Shown in pieces: positions 1 through 11,249 of a stretch of 64,000 bases of DNA. The translations under genes were made by a program, and so were the position numbers. Origin of the DNA: Ashinkailepas kermadecensis. Lineage: Eukaryota; Arthropoda; Thecostraca; Neolepadidae. Location of the stretch: assembly GCA_034440615.1 (NCBI GenBank), contig JAOTOM010004146.1, positions 124,001-188,000 on the forward strand, written 5' to 3'. The notes under the pieces were generated by a model. The model had not been told where the DNA came from and ran no database searches. It worked only from the letters and a program-made list of their open reading frames with translations. Position 1 is the stretch's first letter, and every line of letters starts with the position of its first letter.

Positions 1-2065
1 AAAACAACTACAAAAACAAGATTGGCAAAATATATAGCAATTTATTTTCTTGAAATTTTACAAATGAAAAAGCCTAACCCAACCTAATCTAACTAGAATT
101 ATTGTGCTTTAAGGTGGTAACTAGGCAAGTTATTACACATTTGCCTCCATAAAGCAAACGAATGGGCTATGTTTGGTGATGTTGGATTAGTTTAAGTTTT
201 TTAAGTTCGACATTTTTTTCAAAAATTGTTCCAAAATTTGAAAGAAATATATCTTCTTTTTTTAAAAGCAGCTTATGTTAGATTAGGTTAAGTTGGGTTA
301 CATTTTTTAATTGTTAAAAAAATACATTGCTTGAAATTTTTACAACTTGATGTGTTGGTTTTGTTTTTCACAAAAGGGAGGTTAGGCTAGGTTAGGTTAG
401 GCTGCATTTCTTTTTGATGACAAAAAAAAATATTTTACCCTATGTAACCAAATTCGAAACCTTTTTTGGTGTTATTTTGCTCACAACCTGAAATGTAGCA
501 TTTGTATAGAAAATGAGTGGTCCCATCATCTGAGTCACCTTCATAAGCATTGCATTGAAATGATACATTCCACGAATTCATAAAACACCTTAAAACACAA
601 ATTTACCAAAATGAGCAGTAACATCATGTTCATCACATTCCTAAATATTGCATGGAAAAAATTAATCAGAAATTACCCTAAGCTGTAAATTTACCAAAAA
701 GGTGTGCCGACCCCTGGACGGAAATGCAACACTAGGTGCCCCAATCCTGGGCAGAAAGGGCACTAAGAGCAGTGGAATGAAAATATTAATAAAAGTAAAC
801 TAAAAACAGCTCTTATTGGAGACAAACGTGGTAGTTATGTGATATTAACATGGAAACCCTAAGCACAAATCATAAAAAGCATGGACTGGACTTTTTCAAG
901 CTTACCTGCCAACTTCTTCCACTACTGTTCCTTTGGGAATTAAATATCAGCAAGCTATTTATTCACTATTTAAAATTACACCAATCCGCAGGTACATCAG
1001 AATGTGCGAAGTACAAAAAACGAATCAGTAAGACGTCACATGAGATTGGCCTCCGGATTAAAAACTGCGCGCAATTGCACCACAAATGTCTTACCTCCGT
1101 CACATTTGTCCCTGTAACCTCAAATTTAGACTTTAGGCGCTGGAATTTCTGTAACTGGAATTTTTTCTTTGGATGTTGCGATTTTGGATGTTCTGAGGAA
1201 CGCCTATCACGATTTGTGACATTTAATACGCGCTAGTGTCTATCGATACAAATCGACGCCCCTGCCTTGGAGAAAAAAATAGAAACAAAAATTAAGCAAT
1301 ATATATTCTGAAAATTTTATAAATTGAACAACCGAACCCAACTTACCCGAACCTAATGTCAGCTGCTTTTGAAGGAAAATTTCCGATTTTATTTTATTTT
1401 TGAAAATGATTGAACAATTTTTCCAATGTAAACAACTAAACTAGCCTAACCTAGCCAAATCGGTATTATTGTGCTTTAAGGTGGTAGCAAGACAAGTTTT
1501 TACACACATTTGCCTCCATATAGCAAGCAAATGGGTTAGGTTTGGTTAAGTTAGGTTAGTTTAGGTTTTTCAAGTTGGAAAACTTTTTTTTTTAAATTCC
1601 AAAAAGGTTTCCCAAAAAAATTGCAAATTATTTTGTAACCTTGCGGTCTAAGGTGTTCTTTTTTTCCTTTAAAACAAAAAAAAATATGCAGAATACCATG
1701 TTTATGAAGGTGACTAAGATGATTGGACCCACTTATTTTCTGTGCTTACTTTTCAGGTTGTGAGCAAAATAATGCCAAAAAGGCTTTGAGTTCGGTAACA
1801 TAGCATAAACATAAATGTTTGTTTTAATGCAACAAAACCTAACCTAGCCTACCCAAACCTATCTTTTGAGAAAACAAAATTAAACTAAATTAAAATGTCA
1901 CTTAATTTATTTTCTGAAAATTCTCAACCTTAAAAAAGAAACCTAACCGAGCCTAACCTAACCTAAGCTGATTTTGAATAAAAAATTATACTTTTTTGTG
2001 AACATGGTTGTAAATTGTTTCGGAAACTTTTGGGTATTATTGTGCTTTAAGGTGGGAACAAGAAA
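1..2065. repeat. AT-rich region with dispersed repeat modules
   Basis: No gene is visible. The region is AT-rich with many TTAGGT/ACCTAA runs. Two modules recur here and up to 14.3 kb. Module 1 (begins ATTATTGTGCTTTAAGGTGG, continues to a TTTGCCTCCAT motif) is at about 108-170, 1462-1530 and 2035-2066 on +, and again at 6800-6845, 8670-8715 and 10545-10635 on -, and 13636-13705 on +. Module 2 (contains ATGAAGGTGACTAAGATGAT) is at about 430-560 (-) and 1690-1810 (+), and recurs at 6660-6725, 9945-10060 (-), 10155-10250 and 13915-14030. Copies in opposite orientation suggest a fold-back or non-autonomous DNA element family. The 128-codon open frame at 850-1236 has no recognisable domain and is probably chance. 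Confidence 0.6.
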
Positions 2066-2131
2066 AGTTGTATGGGCGCTGCATGACCAACGCAGTCAAT
2101 GCGGCCGTAAATCCAAATAACCAAACAACCA
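2066..2131 (+). mobile_element. Short LINE/SINE 3'-tail insertion
   Basis: This stretch begins ATGGGCGCTGCATGACC and ends in an AACCAAACAACCAACCAA-like run. It matches the 3' terminal tails of the LINEs at 35872 and 54820 and of the SINEs in this window. It interrupts a copy of module 1. Imperfect flanking repeats (AAGAAAAGTTGT before, AAGAAAAATGT after) are consistent with a target-site duplication. The hairpin stem is decayed on one arm (GGGCGC against GCGGCC). Confidence 0.55.
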
Positions 2132-2159
2132 ACCAAGAAAAATGTAAGCTGTACTTCCA

Positions 2160-2450
2160 CAGTGGAGGGAATTCCAGCTATTTTGTTTGTTTTGCACACA
2201 ATTTTACATTTTTCAGCAAAAGGTGGAGAGTCAGTCCACTATCTAATCCAAATCTGTTTCTATTCAGTACAAAATGTGCTGGTTAACATCAATGTTTCTA
2301 CTTAGCATGGGATTTTTCATTTTTTCCCTTTAGCTTTCTTATCAGCATAAAATAGCGTAGGTTATTGGGGGGGGGCCCAAATCAACATTGGGGGCAAGAT
2401 CAACATTGGTGGGGCCATAGCCCCCACAAAAGGATACAAATCGACGTCCC
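2160..2450 (+). repeat. Repeat R, copy 1 of 3
   Basis: About 290 bp beginning CTTCCACAGTGGAGGGAAT. It contains GTGGAGAGTCAGTCCACTAT and ends with a G-run and ATACAAATCGACG(T/C)CCCTGC. Close copies are at 2690-2970 and 3925-4208. The terminal ATACAAATCGACGCCCCTGC also occurs alone near 1245-1264. No coding capacity is visible. It is probably a non-autonomous transposon. Confidence 0.6.
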
Positions 2451-2499
2451 TGCATACATGCATGATTTTCACTAATCAAAATTTAATTTCATCTGCCAT

Positions 2500-2970
2500 T
2501 TTTTGGACCACTTCACAAGCTCTTCTAAATATTTCTGTAGCATGTACCTAGGTGCCTAGGTACCAGGTAAATATCAAGCTGATAGTGTGATGAGTGGGCT
2601 GTTGAGGTTAATTATAGTTTGTATATCCACCCTCTCAATGATAACTGATTTTTGTTCACGGGACTGGATTGTATGCAAGTTTGACAATGACAATTGGTTT
2701 TTGTGCACACCATTTTGAATTGTGTAGCAAAAGGTGGAGAGTCAGTCCACTATCTAACCCAAATCTGTTTTTTTCATTACAAAATGTGCTGGTTAACATC
2801 AACTACATTTTCATGTACCTAGCATGGTGTTTTCCTTCTTTTTTCCTTCAACTTTTTATCACCATAAAAATAGCATATGTTATTGGGGAGGCCCAAATCA
2901 ACATTGGGGGGGGGGCAAGATCAACATTGGTGGGGCCCTGGCCCCCACAGAATGATACAAATCGACGCCC
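2500..2970 (+). repeat. Segmental duplication unit, including repeat R copy 2
   Basis: The block at about 2540-2970 and the block at about 3590-4208 share the same order: an AATATCAAGCTGAT segment, a CTCAATGAT segment, then a copy of repeat R with its G-run and CGACGCCCCTGC end. This indicates duplication of a unit larger than repeat R. The copies have diverged by small indels, and the second carries about 170 bp more between the two parts. Confidence 0.5.
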
Positions 2971-3589
2971 CTGCCATCTAGACATTAGGGGGATGTCCCC
3001 ATCCTAGCCCCGCCTTCAGGGCCTAAAATATCACACAAACTATAACGTAAAATTCCCTTTACGTAAACGTCCACATGCCTGCACCTTGATCGCAAACACC
3101 CGCTTTTATAGTCAGACATGTAACGTACTCGCTTCAAAGGTGGCGCAAATTACCTCTGTGGTCCGGTACGCCTGAAAAAATCACTCCCCCACCCATGTGC
3201 AGTGAAATTGAAACTTGCCTGACTCTTCCAATTTCTGCAATATACGAATAAAAACCTGAGACGTCATTAAGGTTTGAATGCGTACTTTGATGTACCTTTT
3301 AAAATAATGGTATTTTGCAACGTTTAATAATGGTGTTTTCGCGGCGTACGAGACATTGGTCTTGTCAAGGCTATTTCTTGTATAGCATTGGTCATGTATG
3401 ACTGTAAGGTTTGCTTAAAAGTCATGTGAGCCACAGCTTTCTTTTTTATTCTTTTAGGAATACCAATTATAATGCAGTGGCCATGCAGCTTCTTGCTGAC
3501 TTTTCTCTGTCATGGTATCACAAGCTGGCAGATTTGCCCACACATGGCTCTCGTTTTTCCCCACATCAATATTCAATGCATGCATTGTC
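2971..3589. other. No gene seen
   Basis: Non-coding sequence of mixed composition between two duplicated blocks. Short open frames at 3411-3602 and 3512-3727 overlap in different frames and look like chance. Confidence 0.5.
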
Positions 3590-4208
3590 ATTGGGCATGT
3601 AGGTAGGTACCTAAGTAAATATCAAGCTGATGGTGTGATAGGTGGGCTGCTGAAGATAATTATAGTTTGCATATCCACAATCTCAATGATGATTGTCATT
3701 GTTGTTCACTGGACAATGCAAGTTTGACAATGACGGGAAATTAAGAATGGATTTTTTTCTTGTTTAAGCTCATATGTGTGTGGTTTAGCCATTGGTGGTG
3801 TGTACAAACATCAGTATGACAATCCAATTGTTGTTTTGTGGCTTAGCATTTTTTTTAAAGACAATCTGGTTTAAAATGCATCATCATCGGATCTTAACAT
3901 TGTATGCTGTAAGTTTTCCTTCCACAGTGGAGGGAAATCTAGCTATTTTGTTTTTTTTTGCACATAATTCTGAATTGTGTAGCAAAAGTTGGATACTCAG
4001 TCCACTATCTAATCCAAATCTGTTCTTTTTCAGTACAAAATGTGCTGTTTAACATCAACTAAGTTTTCTATGTACCTAACAGTGTTTTTCTTCTTTTTTT
4101 CCTTTAGCTTTTTATCAGCATAAAAATAGCATGGGTTATTGGGGGGGGGGCCAAATCAACATGGGGGGGGCATGGCCCCCGCAAAAGGATACAAATCGAC
4201 GCCCCTGT
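3590..4208 (+). repeat. Segmental duplication unit, including repeat R copy 3
   Basis: Second copy of the 2500-2970 block. Repeat R occupies about 3925-4208 and ends ATACAAATCGACGCCCCTG. It is followed directly by the CR1 fragment at 4209, so a breakpoint or insertion lies at that junction. Confidence 0.5.
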
Positions 4209-4392
4209 GGGTGGCCAATAACTATCTGTGACTCGGCAAGAGAAGGACTTAGGTGTTATTTTGAACACAAAATGGGGGCATCAGAACAGACCAAAGAAGC
4301 CAGGAAGAAGGCATTAAGAATGCTTGGAGCAATAAATAGGAATGTATCATACAAAAGTGAGGAAGTCATCAGGAAGCTTGACTGTGAATAAT
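4209..4392 (+). mobile_element. CR1-type LINE fragment (reverse transcriptase C-terminal part)
   Basis: This matches positions 18104-18286 of the longer CR1 copy at about 90% by eye. The encoded peptide keeps the EQTKEARKKALRMLGAI stretch, which lies C-terminal to the reverse transcriptase domain. It is a short isolated remnant with both ends truncated. Confidence 0.75.
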
Positions 4393-4639
4393 ACCTATTT
4401 TGTCGAAATTTTGGATTATATTTTGTGTCCAATGTTTGCTCAGCCATTTATGGAAAGCCTTTGTGTCATATGTTTTATTTGTTTTTGTTGCTGTTATTGA
4501 TTTAACGAACTTAAAAGTAAGTGCATTACAGCAGTATTATCCATAACCAAAGCAGTTTAAGTTGATTTTCTTATCTGTGGATTATGTGTGACATCGTTTA
4601 GTTCCTTAGTATTTTTTCGACGATATTATTTTGATGTTT

Positions 4640-5632
4640 CAGTGCTTCTGGAAATCCTGAGCTAGCAGCAGAGCACACTCGAGACGATTCTGTTCACCAG
4701 CCTGGGGATGATGTTCTGCTTGAACTTAAGGATGCTGATGCTGGTCCCAATCCCAGCTGCCTATCACCAACACAGGGTGACATGAAGAAGCAGTTGGAGC
4801 TACGTCAGCGGGAGCTCAGCAAGTCTCAGGGTGCATTGGTTGCGGCAAAGGGCATTGCTGCAAGGGAGACGGTGAACATGCTCAAAGTTCTCACAAAAAG
4901 TCGGACACCAGCCCGTCACCAGTCGAACTGCTGCATCGTGCCCGTCTGTTGCTGATCGGCGCCGCCCCGGCCGTGTCAAGCCAGGTGCCGGTGCGACCGG
5001 AAGCCGGGTCGTCAGCCGATTTCCCAAGCTCGGCTCTCGACCGACCCAGCGGTACTAGCCGGGAGGCGTCGACCTGCAGCGTAGAAGGTGACCTGCGGTG
5101 CTTCAGAAGCAGCTGTTGCTCGGTCCTAGAGAAGACAGAGCTGGTCGGAGGAGAATTGGATGATGGAGTGGAGATCGTCGATCTGCGACAGCTGGGTGTG
5201 CAGGAGACGGTCGCGACAGAGCTATCTGAGGGCGAGCAGCAGGCTGCTCGATATGACATGTCCTATGTCGCTGGCTACATCAGCGCCGAGTGCGCAAAGA
5301 GGAACATCAATTCCCGGGCTCCATCTGCACCGACAAGAGACAGTGCAGAAGAGGAGGTGTTGGTAGCAGCCGAATGGTTCAGGCTGCTGAGTCACGGTGG
5401 ACTCCACATTCCGTCCGCTCAGTGGATGGAGTGCCTCGACCAGTTCGAGGTCGTGTTTTGCGCCTTGCGTGCTGGCAAGGGAGTGGTGCGTCGGACCCCT
5501 AAACAGACGATGGATTTGATAGTCGGGCTCCTGGGGTTACCAAGGGCCTGGCTCAGTTGCTGCGGGAGAGGTGGCCAAATGTCAGCACTGAGCCCCTGGC
5601 GCTCTTCAGCTGACTGCGCACTATCATACTGA
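4640..5632 (+). pseudogene. P-element/THAP9-like transposase remnant
   Basis: A GC-rich island in AT-rich DNA with coding-like sequence in two frames. The first part (about 4644-4952, after a TTTCAG that could be an acceptor) reads ASGNPELAAEHTRDD and is stopped by TGA. The second part (4949-5632, 227 codons) contains MSYVAGYIS near residue 105 and, after a gap, LLSHGGLHIPSAQW near residue 148. The pairing of a YVAGYI-type motif with a downstream GGL-x-x-PS motif is what I recall from the C-terminal half of P-element-type transposases. The N-terminal THAP zinc finger and most of the catalytic core are missing, and there is a frame change between the parts, so this is a broken copy. An unrelated captured exon is possible. 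Confidence is moderate. Confidence 0.45.
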
Positions 5633-6487
5633 TGCGCCATGTCGCAGCTGTGCGGCGCACAGACCATGCGGTCGCGCTAGCTGACACGGCGCGCAGAACA
5701 GCTGAGGAGCGCTTGCAGAAGGCTGACATGCCTTCTGTAACTGACCCCGTCAAGACGCCAGAAACCCGACGGAGTTTTGTAAAGCGCCGCGCATCTGCAC
5801 GGCGTTGCATGCCGCCGTGCACTGCACGTTGCATGCCGTGTGTATGAATGGACGCGTGCATGAAAATTGTTGTGTTTGACGGCCTAGTTCAAGTAAAATA
5901 AGAGCTAATTTCATGTATTTATTTCAAGACCAGATCAAGAAATCACTTTTGAACAATAATCCGGTAGTTCCCAGTCTCTAGCACCTTTTGTTGTGGTTAT
6001 ATTAATTTGTGTAGCACTGCACCGAACGTATCCCGTGCTAAGGCAATGGAAGTTTTTCAAGGTCATTCTTGTTTACGCTTCGGACCGCTCTGAAGGCTAG
6101 TCAGCTGGCGTTATTGTCCAACCTTATTCGATAGGCCTGGATAGGCCTTTGGTCCCCTAGTTCATTGCAGTCTCGGTATTTTAAGTCTGGTCCTTCGCTG
6201 GATAATTTGCTCATAAAAAGGTTCTGCACATCTTTTGTGTGGTGTGTATATACCTACCTAAGTACAATGCATATGGTGTGTAACCGCTGAGGTTATGCAC
6301 CATGTGTATGGTGGATAACTGACCAGGTTATACAGCACGTGTATAGCCTGCGAGTTTACACATGCAGACATACAGACGGTGTATAACCTCTTGTTACGCA
6401 CCACACGTATGGTGTGTAACAACAGCGGTATGGTGAAGAAGAATGGTGTATACGGTGTGTAACAACAATCTCATATTCCGGTAGACA
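5633..6487. other. No gene; degenerate short repeats at 6249-6480
   Basis: The first 230 bases continue the GC-rich island and may be the decayed transposase end (overlapping frames on both strands, none convincing). From about 6249 to 6480 a degenerate tandem pattern of GGTGTGTAAC / GGTTATGCACCA blocks recurs several times without a clean unit length. Confidence 0.45.
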
Positions 6488-6610
6488 CCATCGTGGTTAT
6501 TGGCACAGTCGGTTAAGGCATTCACTTGACACTTCCTGTACCAATGGTGGGGGTTCGAATCTCAGTGTGGCCTCGCTTTTAACCTGATCACACGGTCAAA
6601 TAATTTGCTT
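6488..6610 (+). mobile_element. tRNA-like SINE or tRNA pseudogene
   Basis: An A-box-like TGGCACAGTCGG (about 6498) is followed 50 bases later by a B-box GGTTCGAATCTC (about 6552). That is internal RNA polymerase III promoter spacing. The non-tRNA part that follows is unlike the SINE family at 31524, 47004 and 58511, so this is a separate element or a decayed tRNA gene. A complete cloverleaf was not found. Confidence 0.5.
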
Positions 6611-6859
6611 TCTTGCATGGAAGGTTAGAGGGTATTTTGTATTAAAAGGTTTTTTTTCTCTTCAAAATACCATGTTTATGAAGGTGACTAAAATGATGGG
6701 ACCACTTATTTTCTGTGCAAATGGAAATTGTTTTTGTTTTGTTTTTATTTGAAGAATGTTCTACTTAAAAATATGCACTAACCTAACCTAACCAAACCTA
6801 ACCCATTTGTTTGCTTTATGGAGGCAAATGGGTAATCTTTACCTTTCGGCCGACACCTA

Positions 6860-8197
6860 CTGCCAAGGTTAGTGATTTGTAAAGAGGTGTACAGTGGGGA
6901 ACAGTGACGTCACAGGCAGGGTGGGAATTAAGGCACTTCTTAAGAGATTTTATCTCTGAAAACATTTTTGCACTCTGCGTTCATACTGGATAGGATAGGC
7001 TTCACATGTACTCCGACACAAATGTGGGAACAGATCAATAAAAACAAACTCAGAATGACACCAAAAAAAAGCTGGTTATTCCACTTATGGTTACCACTCA
7101 AACTAATCACTTTTTGTAGCAGTCAGCAGCCGGACCACAGCTTCACACACTCCATCAATCTCAACCACCGGAATTGCTGACAACAACGCGCCAACAGAAA
7201 CTTGCAAGATGATGCGCATGCGCACTGAGAACACTGTTCTCCGGCTCCGGAGCAGCATCTCGGAATACCTGTGTTCGTGCCACCCTATAGTGGGAAACTG
7301 ATAGTTTTAAGAGACGTCTCCGGAGTCCCGGAGGCCACCGATCAGAATTGGCTGCGTTAGCATTTTCTGTTCTGAAATCTGTCTGTCAACCAATCAATGC
7401 AAGGTATTTTGTATATGACGTCATAACCATTAACAACTTTGAACACATGGTTAACAGTGTCCACACAAGTTAACAGTAAACACAAGACCTTGACTGATCC
7501 TTTGCTTTGATCACATCCAACTGTGGCGTGTGCGGTAGCGTAGTTGCGTTCGTATTACGTGGGAAATTGGCTGCGTAGGTAGGTATGCGCTCTGAGCTGA
7601 GGGTGAAGTGTGAAGTATTTTTGTTTGTTTTTCATATGGCTAGCCTTGTGCTGAGACCAACAGTGAAAGGAAAATGCATTTCTCCTGTAAGTTATAAGAA
7701 ACAAAACTGCTGATTATTACGGCTCACTGCCGGTCGGTGCCATCCATTGTTCACTTCTTTGTTCGTATGTTTTGGCATTTGATTTGACCAAAAATGAGAA
7801 TGATATTACTTATGCATATTATGTAGGTACTGATTTAGGTTTTCTGGTTGTTTACTGGTAAACAGATTCCATGCATAAAAAAATAATGTCCATGAAAACG
7901 TACTCCGGAAGAAATCGGTATGCACTCCGACTCCCAACCCGAAAAGTAAGTTTCCCACTCTGGTCACGAGTCAGGGAAGTGACGTCACAATGTCAAGTTC
8001 TTCGGAGGATTCTGGTTTCCCGGTTAGGTTAGATTATATTATGCCATGATACATTTTGTATATTATGCAACATTATCTTAGTCTAGGCTAGGTGGTAATC
8101 TTTACCGACATTCGACTCCTGTGACGTCACTTCCCTGACTCCTGTGACGTCACTGTTCCCCACTGTACATCTCTTTACAAATCACTAACCTTGGCAG
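6860..8197. mobile_element. TIR DNA transposon, non-autonomous, TA target duplication
   Basis: The left end 6860-6916 and the right end 8141-8197 are 57-bp inverted repeats differing at about one position. Both contain TACAGTGGGGAACAGTGACG. The dinucleotide TA flanks both ends (6858-6859 and 8198-8199), as expected for Tc1/mariner-type insertion. No transposase frame is visible in the 1.34 kb, so the element is non-autonomous. The palindrome TGACGTCA occurs five times inside (6905, 7416, 7980, 8122, 8145), including in both TIRs. Confidence 0.7.
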
Positions 8198-8199
8198 TA

Positions 8200-8640
8200 T
8201 AAAGTCATAAAGTCATAAAGTGTTAAGGCTTAATAAGAGCCACAGGGGCCCATCTGGGTTAAGCCTATCTAGAAAAGGTACTAGAAATGTACATATTCTC
8301 ACCCCAATCAATCCCTAATCCCAAGTTCCTAGGAAGCTATATATCCCAGCCTATCTAGCATCATCCACTTGCTATTGCATAACACCCTCAACAATTGCAA
8401 GCTCCTCCCATCATACCCATTGTGCTACCATAGCCCCTGCTTAAAGGGGTCTGTGCCATGCACATTTAACATAAATATTATCCCCTCCATCCAAATTAGA
8501 AATCAAAAACAAGATTTTCCTGCCTAAAAAATTTGTCCACCCTACTTTTAAATACATTCAATGAGGAACTCCCCACAACATCAGCAGGCAGCCCATTCCA
8601 CTGATCAACAACCCTTTGACTGATCGTATGTGTATGTGTC
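8200..8640 (-). mobile_element. CR1/L2-type LINE 3' end fragment
   Basis: The minus strand encodes VDQWNGLPADVV followed by a LNVFKSRVDKFF-like stretch, the usual C-terminal tail of CR1/L2 reverse transcriptase proteins. After the stop it continues into a 3' UTR matching 19110-19300 of the CR1 copy in inverted orientation (GGGTTAAGCC, AAGGTACTAGAAATGTACA). The last bases are repeats of a CTTTATGA-type motif. The coding part differs from the 16206 copy, so this is a related subfamily sharing the 3' UTR. Confidence 0.7.
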
Positions 8641-11245
8641 GGCCAAAAGGTAAAGATTACCGGCAAATGCATGTAATAACTTTTCTTTTTACCACCTTAA
8701 AGTACAATAATACCAAAAAGTTTCCAAAAAGGAGAGAAAATAAAAATTCTTCAAAAGCAGCTTAGGTTAGGCTGGGTTAGGTTTCTTTTTAATTTATATA
8801 ATTTTAAGAAAATGAATCGATCAACATTTTTATCCAAAGGTAGGTTAGGCAGTAAATTTTGAGATCAAGGTAAATTTAGATTTTTTGTGATTTTTTTGTT
8901 GTAATGGTATGCTTTCTAACGTGATGAAGACAATGTGATCACTCATTTTCACTGCAAATGATTGCTTTCACGTCAATGGCGGTCGATACAATTGATGACG
9001 TCACAGGCACAAGTCTGCGGCTTATAGCCCTGATGCTTCGAGAAGGAACTTTTGAATCTTGTAGCAGTGGAATTCGAGCAACAACAATTTGAGTAAATAA
9101 CCCCACAACCGATTCACCATGAGGCTAAGCTTACACTGATACGAGTGGTGCATATTGCTGAGTGTGGTTTGTCTACCGACTACTAAATAAATAAATAACA
9201 GAATAAATATAATAACCTAACCCAACCTAACCTAGTCTAAGATAATGTAGCATAATATATAAAATGTATTATAGCATAATACAATCTAACCTAACCTAAC
9301 AGGAAAACCAGAATACTCTGAAGCAAATTTTTTGGCCATGACATCAAATATATGCGACATTGTATATATCTCCATAGGCAACTTTAGTAAAAATACCTAC
9401 TAAACTTCTGGAAATTTGGTATATATTCCTACTAAACACACTTCCCCTCTTAGTAAATGTACATACTAAACCTTCTAGAGGATGTGTTGGGCATTAACAG
9501 CACTGCCCTTAATGATTACAGCGTCACAAGGAACTCCCGGCCTTGGTCGTGTTGTGGACACGTCGGTTTGGGAGTATGGATTCTCAGAAATAAATGTTGA
9601 ATGAAGGCAGAAACATAAGGGTTTCAATGTCAAAGAGTATTAAATCGAGTTCATGAAGTGTTTAATTTCTTCTTTATCGCATTTGTGACACACTAGGTAC
9701 GGATAATTATATGCGATGTGCTATATTTGTAGAGTGAAGATTTTGATTGTGTATTTCTTTGCCAACTGAAAAGTAATCATTTTGCTGAGAAAATGAGTGG
9801 TCACATCGTCATTTTTGCGTTAAAATACCATGTATTCAAAATACAAATTCCAAAGAACCAAAATTTACCTTGATTGCCAATTATACTGGTTAGGTTAGGT
9901 TATGTTGCTTTTATTTTATTATTGAACATTTCTTTTTATGCTATGTTACCTAGCTCAAAGCCCATTTTTGGCAGTATTTTGTTCACAACCTGAAAAGTAA
10001 GCATTTGCACAGGAAATAAGTGGTACCATCATCTTAGTCACCTTCATAAGCACAGTGTTCTAAAGAAAATCCTCCCCCCCAAAAAAACACCTTTAAGACA
10101 AGGTAAATTTGTGCTTTAGGGTGTTTTATGAACTCTTGGAATTTATCCTTCCAATACAATGCGAATGTGATGAAGAGGATTGGACCACTCATATTCTGAT
10201 CAAATATTCACTTTTTAGTTTGTAAGTGAAATAACACTAGAAAATGGGCTATGAGTTATGTAGCATGGCAAAAAAAGCAATGTTTTGGAAATAAAACAGC
10301 AACAGAACCTAACATCATCTAGCCTAACCTCAATATGGAGGTAAAATTTAAAAAAAATTGCAAAATTTTGAAAAATCTATTTTCTTCAATTTTTTTCAAC
10401 CTAAATGAATAACCTGACCCAACCCAACCTAACCTAACATAACCTGCTTTTGAAGAACAATGATTTCCTGCCCAAAAAAAATTATTTGCAAACATTATTG
10501 GGAAAAATCCACCCTAAACCTAAATTAACCTAACCAAGCCAAACTAAACCAAACCCATTTGTTTCCTTTATGGTGGAAAAATGTGTGTGGAACTTGTCTT
10601 GTGACAACCTTAAAGCACAATAATACCTAAATTAGGTGCATCTAAGTGGGCCTAGACTAGGCGTGTTTTGCAGTGGATGCAGAATATTCTATTTTGCATG
10701 CTGTCAGGTAGTGTATTTTCTCTATGTTTTCATAGCAGGTCAGTCTTTTTGTTTACAATCATGGTAGATTGTCTGCAATAACTGTTTGGACAAGACAAAT
10801 CATACAATTACAGATGTAGCTAATAATCACATACACAATAATCACACATTTTGTTAGCTGCTTCAATTCTTTCATCCCTAATTCCTTTGCTGACTTTGTG
10901 GGCTATAATGCCCAATCAAACTTTGAGATGCTGCATTATATAACAAGTCCACCATTCTATGGAGCCTGCAGAGCCAGACAAAAGAGTATGACACATTCCA
11001 CAAGAGCATGGGTGCTGTACCACCAACACAGTTGATATGCCCTTAAGCCCAAATACCTGCCAAGTGCCAACCATTTCATGAGAACTCATCCTTGTGGTGT
11101 GGGTGGCCACTGCACTGGTGCAGCCTTCTGTTTTAAAGCTTCATGCTGGAATGTTGACTTACATTCAGTATAATACATGGGTTGTTCCCTTTCTACATTG
11201 TTTAGTTTGCCCTGCATAGGTATTTCAGATTTCTTTATATTCATC
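8641..11245. other. AT-rich DNA with repeat modules, no gene
   Basis: Modules 1 and 2 recur here in both orientations (8670-8715, 9945-10060, 10155-10250, 10545-10635) between stretches rich in CCTAACCTAA. No open frame resembles a protein family. From about 10690 to 11245 the sequence is unassigned. Confidence 0.5.
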
Positions 11246-11249
11246 TCCA

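Larger units (their letters stand above)
6820..8672. repeat. Outer inverted repeat around the 6860-8197 element
   Basis: Positions 6820-6857 (AAATGGGTAATCTTTACC..GGCCGACACC) are inverted at 8632-8672 (TGTGTCGGCCAAAAGGTAAAGATTACC). The inner TIR element and the CR1-like fragment lie between these arms. A similar GGTAATCTTTACCGACA motif recurs at 8090-8112. This points to nested fold-back elements. Confidence 0.5.
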
